NCBI RefSeq assembly: GCF_018860585.1
Contig: NZ_JAHKPR010000070.1
Coordinates: 1 to 63,330, forward strand
DNA: 63,330 nt
Source: Colwellia sp. E2M01
GTDB lineage: Bacteria > Pseudomonadota > Gammaproteobacteria > Enterobacterales > Alteromonadaceae
Reading direction: 5' to 3'
Part shown: positions 58,201 through 63,330 of the stretch, in pieces
Numbering within the stretch: the first letter of the stretch is position 1
How the letters are laid out: every line of letters starts with the position of its first letter
Translations under genes and position numbers: made by a program
The notes under the pieces: generated by a model
Databases searched by the model: none
What the model saw: the letters and a program-made list of their open reading frames with translations, nothing else
Told to the model about the DNA's origin: nothing

Positions 58201-58741
58201 GTTCAGTTACATCAATATGTCGAATACCAAATAACACAGTAAATACGCCTAAAACCAAGCTTACTGCTAAGCCGATGTGCCAACTATTTAGGCTCTGATC
58301 TATTTGTAATTGCTGAAAGGAATACACCATAGCTTTTAACTGTAGCGCCATATACGGCATAGTACCGATTAAAGCGACAACGGTGACCATAATAGCGAGG
58401 TTATGAGATTTACCAAAACGTGCTGCCAGTAAATCTGCAATAGAAGTTAAATGTAATTTTAAACTGACACGGATAATGCGCTGAATAAACGGCCAGGCAA
58501 ATACAAAAAGTAAAATAGGGCCTAAATAAATAGGAACATGAGAAAAAATATTAGTGGATGCCTGCCCTGTTGTGCCTAAAAAGCTCCAAGACGTACAATA
58601 AACACCTAAAGTAAGTGCATAAATAATACCTTGGCTTTTTTTAGCCAACTGATGTCGATATCGGTCACCTAAAAAAGCGATTAAAAACAATAAACCAATA
58701 TAAACCAAACTTAACAGCACTAATTGCCAATTAGGAAACAT
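55247..58741 (-). CDS. Na+/solute symporter-hybrid sensor histidine kinase, CbrA type
   Basis: A 1164-residue fusion. Residues about 1-500 form a sodium:solute symporter-like membrane domain with about 12-13 helices (TLGVYCTSWSFLGTTGQAST, LTSIADLLAARFGKSHNLAI). A PAS domain follows (about 620-735, SIIDNELRLVAWNKKYLDLF). The histidine kinase has H-box YLKACSHDLMQPLEAARLF (His about 786), N-box RIIQNLVGNAFRYAS (about 897) and G-boxes DNGPGIPV and GRGLGLGLNI. A C-terminal receiver has Asp about 1065 in DILLVDYQLGY. This matches CbrA-type sensors that couple nutrient sensing to gene control. No cognate regulator gene is next to it; the ligand is not evident. The 3' end is duplicated downstream. 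Confidence 0.92.
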   Translation of the reverse strand: MFPNWQLVLLSLVYIGLLFLIAFLGDRYRHQLAKKSQGIIYALTLGVYCTSWSFLGTTGQASTNIFSHVPIYLGPILLFVFAWPFIQRIIRVSLKLHLTSIADLLAARFGKSHNLAIMVTVVALIGTMPYMALQLKAMVYSFQQLQIDQSLNSWHIGLAVSLVLGVFTVLFGIRHIDVTERHPGVMLAIAFESLVKLFAFLAVGLFVCFVLFDSPADIWRQADASVLLEQQITTDNVTSMVAMLIIVMAAFLSLPRQFQVMVVELKDQKDTWLSRRIFPLYLLIFAFFAAPLGLAGQMLLGNSVPSDAYVLFLPDVTQQRWLVLFAFLGAISAASSMVIISAIALSTMLSNEIVFPLLYRRQKVAQTDYDNFRKRLLNIRKILALFVILLGYGVFILASPDTLSSLGEIAFGAFAQLTPALIAAFYWRRASLMGVYAGILVGFILWLTLNFLPQFGLYASPFAQGYLPVKTTATLFSLGANIIVMWALSQISRQSVQERVQASLFLEWQSPKLLKIENKRQLDVQELELLVSRFVGIKKAQVSFTYFLSTHDKKKLGNVTYNQKLLQHTENTLATVMGSSSARLVLSSALDGRDIALDELAVLVEEASSERQEFSQNLLQSAIENASEGISIIDNELRLVAWNKKYLDLFNYPSNLIYMGAPISELIRHNVQRGLCGAGDIESQINRRLNYLQQGSPHSSERQQASGQTIRIEGNPLPGGGFVMMFSDITAYRQAEQVLKEANLDLETRVYERTLTLAKTNEALAKAHEKAEQAHLKKSQYLKACSHDLMQPLEAARLFTSALSEQTNLTSVQQRQVDNIDRSLKAANDLLADLAEIARLESGNIKANIQAFALNDLFEDLAQEFSALAIEQSVEFRLVATKVWVKSDRHLLRRIIQNLVGNAFRYASPGKVLLGARVFNEQVIIQVLDNGPGIPVEKQRLVFEQFIQLNTSNNYVGRGLGLGLNITQSLAQLLGHTLSLQSKVQQGCNFSVQVTKAEAVEQIKQVVSPSFNVALKDITVLCIDNDPDVLSGMVELLSAWQCNILAADSRETALTEFANHSNEIDILLVDYQLGYQVENTEEGEDDFSPVKQVDGLTLIKDLRSQCHHTLPAILITATTESGIEEKAKSYDVGYMRKLVKPAALRAMMSAMLAKKLQADYVGYS

Positions 58742-58858
58742 AAATACCCGATATTTTTATTGTTATAAGAGAATCATCTAAAATTGAATTAATCAATATA
58801 CCTAAGCGACTCAATAATAAACAGATTATAGTGAATATATTTGTTACAATTGTGCGAA

Positions 58859-58970
58859 ACCAAGGGGTGCCCTGTTATTTGAATATTCAATTAACCAGGC
58901 GCTGAGATATATACCCTTTGAACCTGGGCAGAAAGTTAACTTAGTTGATATTCTGGCATAGGGATGGTTA
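58859..58970 (+). promoter_or_regulatory. TPP (thi-box) riboswitch
   Basis: The conserved elements are visible in order: AAGGGGTGCCCTG, then CAGGCGCTGAGATATATACCC, then TTTGAACCTGGGCAG, a variable arm, and TTCTGGCATAGGGATGG. They match the TPP-riboswitch core (GGGGTGCC, CTGAGA, ACCC-TTGAACCTG, CTGG-TAGGGA). It precedes a TonB receptor gene of the thiamine operon and should lower expression when thiamine pyrophosphate is abundant. Confidence 0.92.
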
Positions 58971-58981
58971 ACGATTGATAT

Positions 58982-59032
58982 TCATCAAAAAAACACCTTC
59001 CGTGCGCGCCCTGCCATTTATTTTTTTGATGA
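58982..59032 (+). promoter_or_regulatory. Hairpin at the receptor ribosome site, likely expression platform
   Basis: A 12-base perfect inverted repeat (TCATCAAAAAAA at 58982-58993, TTTTTTTGATGA at 59021-59032) lies between the riboswitch and the receptor start at 59040. Its right arm runs into the purine-rich GATGAGAAG before the ATG, so folding could hide the ribosome site. Confidence 0.5.
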
Positions 59033-59039
59033 GAAGTTT

Positions 59040-61223
59040 ATGACATTCGCCAAATCAGCTATTTATTTAGCTATAACCGCTACAACTTTTAACTTAACTG
59101 CATTCGCAGAAGAGCAAACCAAAACTGTAGGCCAAAACGCTGAGCAGTTAGAAACCATTACCGTTACTACTGATTTTCGTGATCAAAGCCTACAGACAAT
59201 ACCTACTTCGGTCTCAGTATTAACCAATACCGACATTAAGCAACGTAATGCACAACACCTTGAAGAATTAATAGCCATTAGTCCTAATGTAAATTACGCT
59301 AGCGGCTCTGGTCGTGCTCGTTATTACCAAATTCGCGGCATTGGAGAACGTAGTCAGTATCAAGAGCCTATTAACCCTTCTGTAGGTGTTATTATTGATG
59401 ATATAGATCTTACCGGAATAGGCAGCGTTGCTAATTTATTTGATGTCAAACAAGCGGAAATATTTCGTGGTCCGCAGGGAACTCGCTTTGGCGCAAATGC
59501 CATTGCCGGCATGATTAATATTACCACTAAGGAGCCTAGCGATGACTTTGAAGGCGCCTTACACTTTACCGCAGGTAATTATAATACTTATGATTTAGGT
59601 GTTGCCTTATCAGGTCCTGCGAATGATTTTGTAAAATATCGTTTTACCGTTAACCAACAAACCAGCGATGGTTATATTGATAATGTTTACTTAGATAAAA
59701 AAGATACCAATAACCGTGATGAATTAACAATACGCGGTAAACTAGCTATTGAAGCCAGTAATGATTTAACTATCGACGTAGCAGGTTATTATTTTGATTT
59801 TAATAATGGTTATGACGCTTACTCGTTAGATAATACTCGTGAAACTTTATCTGATCAGCCAGGTGTTGATACGCAAGAAACTATCGCTTTTTCGTCAAAG
59901 TTTACTTATCAAGGTTTTGAAAATGCTACCGTACTCGCCATAGTGAGTAATGCTAAATCAGACCTAGTTTATGGTTATGATGAAGATTGGGCATACGAAG
60001 GAATATCAGATCCTAGTGTTAACTCTGATATTGATCCTAACTTTGAGTATTGGGAATATTCTTCAATAGACAATTACTACCGTGATAAATCAGTTTTTAC
60101 CGCTGAATTACGCGCATTGTCGAAGCCAAATCAGGAAATATTCAATGGTTCAACCTCTTGGGTAGCCGGCCTTTATTTTAAAAATGATAATGAAGACTTA
60201 TTACGTGAATATACCTATAACACTGATGATTTCACTTCAAATAACAAGAGTAATAGCGTTGCTGCATATGCTGAATTAAATACACAATTAAATGCACGCT
60301 TGTCATTAGTTTCTGGTTTACGTATTGAAAGGCATGAAGCGGATTATGTGAATTCAAGTAACTTTGACGATAGTATTTCCGATACTATGCTTGGTGGTAA
60401 ATTAATACTTAGTTACCAGCAAAGTGACAACATTCTTTGGTATAGCTCAATAAATAGAGGCTATAAAGCGGGCGGTCATAATACTGACGGCAGTTTACCA
60501 GCAGAATTGCGAAATTTTGCTCCTGAGTATTTAACCAATTATGAACTTGGCTCTAAAATAACATTACTTGATAATACTGCTTATATTCGCACCGCAGCTT
60601 TTTATATGGATCGCGATGACATGCAGGTTAAAAGCTCACGTAACCTAGTTCGCCCTGATGGTAGTACAGAATTTATTAGTTATTTAGGTAATGCTGCAAC
60701 AGGTAGTAATTATGGCCTTGAAGTTGAAGGCGCTTGGCAGCTGACTGATGCTATTAATATTTACGGATCGTTCGGTTTATTAAAAACTGAGTTTGATGAA
60801 TACATTGATTCAGATGGCAATTCATTAACGGGTCAAGAGCAAGCACATGCTCCAAACTATCAATTTAATGCAGGTATCAATTACCAACCTACCGATAATT
60901 GGCTATTCAATTTATCAATTGATGGTAAAGATGAATTTTACTTCTCTGATACACGTTATTACGATTATGCAGACGACGGTACATACCAACCTATACCTGA
61001 AGCAGACATAACTTCGCAATCGGTAGCACTATTAAATGCTTCTGTTGCGTATTTACAAGACAATTGGCAGTTAAAAATTTGGAGTCGTAATTTAACTGAT
61101 GAAAATTACGCAAACCGCGGTTTCTATTTTGGTAACGACCCACGTGATGGTTATACGCCTAAACAATATACGCAGCTTTCTGAGCCATTAGTATTTGGCG
61201 TTACACTGGACTATCAATTTTAA
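59040..61223 (+). CDS. TonB-dependent thiamine receptor
   Basis: A 727-residue outer-membrane receptor with a signal peptide ending at AFAEE. The TonB-box-like LETITVTTDFRDQSLQTIPT is followed by the plug (VSVLTNTDIKQRNAQHLEEL, YYQIRGIGERSQYQEPINPS, VKQAEIFRGPQGTRFGANAI). The barrel has NRGYKAGGHN and ends in VFGVTLDYQF. The upstream TPP riboswitch and the downstream thiamine-binding, PnuT-like and kinase genes indicate thiamine or a thiamine phosphate as substrate. The assignment comes from context, since plug and barrel alone do not define the ligand. Confidence 0.85.
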   Translation: MTFAKSAIYLAITATTFNLTAFAEEQTKTVGQNAEQLETITVTTDFRDQSLQTIPTSVSVLTNTDIKQRNAQHLEELIAISPNVNYASGSGRARYYQIRGIGERSQYQEPINPSVGVIIDDIDLTGIGSVANLFDVKQAEIFRGPQGTRFGANAIAGMINITTKEPSDDFEGALHFTAGNYNTYDLGVALSGPANDFVKYRFTVNQQTSDGYIDNVYLDKKDTNNRDELTIRGKLAIEASNDLTIDVAGYYFDFNNGYDAYSLDNTRETLSDQPGVDTQETIAFSSKFTYQGFENATVLAIVSNAKSDLVYGYDEDWAYEGISDPSVNSDIDPNFEYWEYSSIDNYYRDKSVFTAELRALSKPNQEIFNGSTSWVAGLYFKNDNEDLLREYTYNTDDFTSNNKSNSVAAYAELNTQLNARLSLVSGLRIERHEADYVNSSNFDDSISDTMLGGKLILSYQQSDNILWYSSINRGYKAGGHNTDGSLPAELRNFAPEYLTNYELGSKITLLDNTAYIRTAAFYMDRDDMQVKSSRNLVRPDGSTEFISYLGNAATGSNYGLEVEGAWQLTDAINIYGSFGLLKTEFDEYIDSDGNSLTGQEQAHAPNYQFNAGINYQPTDNWLFNLSIDGKDEFYFSDTRYYDYADDGTYQPIPEADITSQSVALLNASVAYLQDNWQLKIWSRNLTDENYANRGFYFGNDPRDGYTPKQYTQLSEPLVFGVTLDYQF

Positions 61224-61238
61224 TCATTAAGCATAAAT

Positions 61239-61284
61239 AACGTAATAACCTAACCGATAAACATACTTTTAAGGTTATTACGTT
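61239..61284 (+). terminator. Intercistronic hairpin after the thiamine receptor
   Basis: A 13-base perfect inverted repeat (AACGTAATAACCT at 61239-61251, AGGTTATTACGTT at 61272-61284) with a 20-base loop, without a T-run. It probably stabilises or processes the mRNA rather than terminating it, separating receptor from downstream gene levels. Confidence 0.5.
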
Positions 61285-61314
61285 ACCTTGTATAAGTACC
61301 ATTTAGGGTGAACT

Positions 61315-61581
61315 ATGAAAATATCAATAGAGTTAAGCTTATACCCACTTGCAGAAGAGCAATACAAAACTGAAATTTGGGCGTTTATTAAAAGACTTAG
61401 GCTTGTAGATGGTTTACAAGTTGTGACCAATGGCATGAGCACGCAAGTGTTTGGTGATTATGATCTTGCTGTTACTCATGTGATGGCTGAAATAAAACAT
61501 GTTCATGCAACCATAGGTGCAGCCGTATTTGTCTGTAAATTTATTGGCAGTGATTGTTCAGAAGTTGAAGCGGAAATATAA
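61315..61581 (+). CDS. Thiamine-binding YkoF/MTH1187-like protein
   Basis: An 88-residue protein of the small ferredoxin-like-fold family related to YkoF, YqgV and MTH1187. Visible are KISIELSLYPLAEEQYKTEI, LVDGLQVVTNGMSTQVFGDY and MAEIKHVHATIGAAVFVCKF. YkoF-type domains bind thiamine or its precursor. The length fits a single-domain form. No signal peptide is present, so it is cytoplasmic. It overlaps the permease start by one base (TAATG) and sits behind the riboswitch-controlled receptor, so it may deliver or sense incoming thiamine. Confidence 0.75.
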   Translation: MKISIELSLYPLAEEQYKTEIWAFIKRLRLVDGLQVVTNGMSTQVFGDYDLAVTHVMAEIKHVHATIGAAVFVCKFIGSDCSEVEAEI

Positions 61582-62225
61582 TGTCTGAAATATTTAACAG
61601 TGTATCTACTTACTTTGTACAGCTACCTTGGCTTGAATTGATGGCTATGTTGTTGTCACTCGCCTATGTAATATTAGTCGCCAAAGGTAATATATGGTGC
61701 TGGCCTGCAGCTTTCATAAGTACGGCTATTTATGCTGTTATATTTTTTGATGTAAAACTATTAATGGACAGTGCGCTAAGCGTTTACTATTTATTAATGG
61801 CTATTTACGGTTATTGGCAATGGTCTAACCCAGTCACTAAAAATGATGATAGTGATGAATTACCCATTATAAGTTGGTCAGTAAGCTTACATATTAAAAT
61901 ATGTTTAGGCTTAGCATTAATCTCCTTGCTTTTAGGTTATTTGGTTAGTAATTTCACCTCTGCTCATTACCCTTATTTAGATACTTTTACGACAGTATTT
62001 GCTGTGTTTAGTACTTATTTAGTGACTCAAAAAGTACTAGAAAATTGGCTTTACTGGATTGTCATTGACCTTGTTTCTATTTACTTATACATTGAAAAAG
62101 GTTTAATACCGACTACTGTGTTATTCGTCATTTTTGTTGTGATCGCTTTTTACGGATATATAAAATGGCTAAAAAGTTATAAAAAAGAGCAAGACTGTCC
62201 AGAGCCAACATCATTAATTGATTGA
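61581..62225 (+). CDS. pnuT: PnuC-family thiamine transporter (PnuT)
   Basis: A 214-residue membrane protein with about seven helices. NIWCWPAAFISTAIYAVIFF, ALSVYYLLMAIYGYWQW and NWLYWIVIDLVSIYLYIEKG match the PnuC fold, whose Trp-rich helices bind the substrate. PnuC transports nicotinamide riboside; relatives in TPP-riboswitch operons (PnuT) carry thiamine by facilitated diffusion, trapped by phosphorylation. The kinase gene 42 bases downstream provides that trap. The thiamine assignment is from context. Confidence 0.88.
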   Translation: MSEIFNSVSTYFVQLPWLELMAMLLSLAYVILVAKGNIWCWPAAFISTAIYAVIFFDVKLLMDSALSVYYLLMAIYGYWQWSNPVTKNDDSDELPIISWSVSLHIKICLGLALISLLLGYLVSNFTSAHYPYLDTFTTVFAVFSTYLVTQKVLENWLYWIVIDLVSIYLYIEKGLIPTTVLFVIFVVIAFYGYIKWLKSYKKEQDCPEPTSLID

Positions 62226-62267
62226 TAAATTAGTTGTGCAAACAGACTTAAATCAGAGCTAAATTTT

Positions 62268-63215
62268 ATGATGCCACCCAATACATCTGAATTAACTTCG
62301 CTTCAATCTCTACCTTGTTTTACAGACATTATTGAGGTTACACGATTCAATAAAGGTTTGAGTCATGTTTGCTTTAAAGTAACAACCACAGTGGGAAACT
62401 ACTTTGCTAAGCAACTACGTGATGAGACAGCTGTAAAGGAAGCTTCCTGTAGCGTTTATATGGCCAATGCAGGATTAAGTCCCGATGTTGTATATCATGA
62501 CAAAAAGTGGTTAATAACAACATTTATAGAAGGTTTATCTGTTGCTGAAATAGATGCAAACTTAGATGAACAGTTAGTAATCGCCACATCTATTATGGTG
62601 CGTGTACACCACGTTAAATCATCCTCGTTTGTATCAGCTAATAAATTTAGCCTTCCTTGCTTAACAGAATTGGATATTGCATCCACCATCAACGACTTAT
62701 TAACTGATTCTAATTCTTTAGAGGCTCAGCAGCGGGTTTTATTGCAAGATATGGGTAAGGTGTTAGCTTCACGTATTGATCACCAAAAAGCACTGTTAAA
62801 TACTGCTTTAGTATTTTGTCATGGTGATATCAATTACAGTAACTTGCTTATTGATGAGCAACAATCTGTTTGGTTAATAGATTTTGAATGCGTACAACTA
62901 GCGCCCCGTGAATTCGATATTGCTATGTATATCGCCATTAATAATATTCCTTTTGAGTTGATTGACCATGTTATTAGCAACTATCAACAATACGCATTAG
63001 AAAATAACATTAATAGACCGTTAGTAAATTTATATATTAGTTATAGTTTACTCATTAATGCATTATGGTATGTAAAAAAAATAGCTACTTTACCTGTAAC
63101 AGCTAATTCACATTATCATATACTAGCCAAACAACAAGCGGTTGCTTTTGACAATTTTAATCTTCAATTTACTATGCAATTAGCTGAGTTATTACCTAAG
63201 ATATCAGCAAAATGA
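62268..63215 (+). CDS. ThiK-like aminoglycoside-phosphotransferase-fold kinase
   Basis: A 315-residue kinase of the APH/choline-kinase fold. The N-lobe has RFNKGLSHVCFKVTTTVGNY with a Lys in YFAKQL. The catalytic loop is FCHGDINYSNLL and the metal-binding LIDFECVQLAPREFDIAMYI. In E. coli ThiK phosphorylates thiamine. Position at the end of the thiamine operon indicates that it phosphorylates imported thiamine, holding it in the cell. It is longer than E. coli ThiK, so orthology is not certain and I give no symbol. Confidence 0.82.
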   Translation: MMPPNTSELTSLQSLPCFTDIIEVTRFNKGLSHVCFKVTTTVGNYFAKQLRDETAVKEASCSVYMANAGLSPDVVYHDKKWLITTFIEGLSVAEIDANLDEQLVIATSIMVRVHHVKSSSFVSANKFSLPCLTELDIASTINDLLTDSNSLEAQQRVLLQDMGKVLASRIDHQKALLNTALVFCHGDINYSNLLIDEQQSVWLIDFECVQLAPREFDIAMYIAINNIPFELIDHVISNYQQYALENNINRPLVNLYISYSLLINALWYVKKIATLPVTANSHYHILAKQQAVAFDNFNLQFTMQLAELLPKISAK

Positions 63216-63275
63216 TTACCACCCACTAATCATTAATATATTTTATCTCATTTTCAATGATTTTTAGCTCAGCCT

Positions 63276-63330
63276 TATACCAATTCCGATAATTTTCTGG
63301 TCTAGCTGTGCGAAGGGAAAATATCTAAAG
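63276..63330. repeat. Possible repeat end at the window edge
   Basis: The segment starts TTATACCAATTCCGATAAT and runs off the window. The first 11 bases match the minus-strand opening of the repeat-like segment at 1-80. No coding frame is evident in 63216-63330. Confidence 0.3.

Overview
The window is an AT-rich bacterial chromosome segment. Gene order and protein families point to a marine gammaproteobacterium of the Alteromonadales, most like Colwelliaceae (Colwellia/Thalassotalea). Supporting signs are the cyaY/lptM/dapF/DUF484/HAD/uvrD neighbourhood, hemCDXY, a TtpC-type TonB2 cluster, a fatty acid cis/trans isomerase, a PEP-CTERM protein and several TonB-dependent receptors. I ran no database search, so the taxon is an inference. 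I saw no rRNA, tRNA, CRISPR array, prophage or intact insertion sequence.

Layout. 0.1-3.2 kb: a thioredoxin-like protein followed by a Tat-exported small subunit and a GMC flavoprotein, probably a periplasmic dehydrogenase. 3.2-4.3 kb: two membrane proteins on the minus strand. 4.4-13.4 kb: a haem-acquisition locus of the Bacteroidetes hmu type. It holds a TonB receptor behind a Fur-box-like site, a HmuY-like lipoprotein, an ExbB/MotA-like protein, a DUF2149 protein that looks like ExbD, and a giant membrane-anchored periplasmic CobN-like chelatase (HmuS type). A 180-bp tandem repeat lies between the last two. 13.6-15.6 kb: an MltA-like protein and a PiuC-type hydroxylase. 15.7-23.6 kb: a catecholate-siderophore-type receptor divergent from a six-gene TonB2 energising cluster, with a Fur-box-like site between them. 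23.7-26.7 kb: a broken PepSY-type gene, a lipoprotein, yicC and a CBS-domain protein.

27.0-28.7 kb: a hipBA toxin-antitoxin pair behind three palindromic operators spaced exactly 27 bp apart. 28.9-38.2 kb: an FMN reductase, an unknown outer-membrane-like protein, an MscS channel, a SufR-like Fe-S regulator divergent from cti, a prolyl oligopeptidase and a DUF3859 protein. 38.3-47.4 kb: recQ, a double-receiver protein with a degenerate GGDEF domain, uvrD, a YigB-like HAD phosphatase, DUF484, dapF, lptM and cyaY. xerC, normally in this cluster, is absent. 47.5-52.0 kb: hemC-hemD-hemX-hemY. 52.3-58.7 kb: a PEP-CTERM protein, a DUF3565 protein, an FG-GAP protein and a transporter-sensor kinase of CbrA type. 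58.8-63.2 kb: a TPP-riboswitch-led thiamine salvage operon with receptor, small thiamine-binding protein, PnuT-type permease and ThiK-like kinase.

The genes fit an iron- and cofactor-scavenging lifestyle. Haem and siderophores are taken up through TonB receptors that can be energised by the local TonB2 system, while haem can also be made through hemCDXY. The most unusual content is the hmu locus: a chelatase-like enzyme on the periplasmic face is encoded beside an ExbB/ExbD-like pair, which suggests metal removal from haem powered by proton-motive force. Dispersed GTCATC/GATCCA inverted repeats, TTATACCAA palindromes and local tandem duplications mark the intergenic regions.
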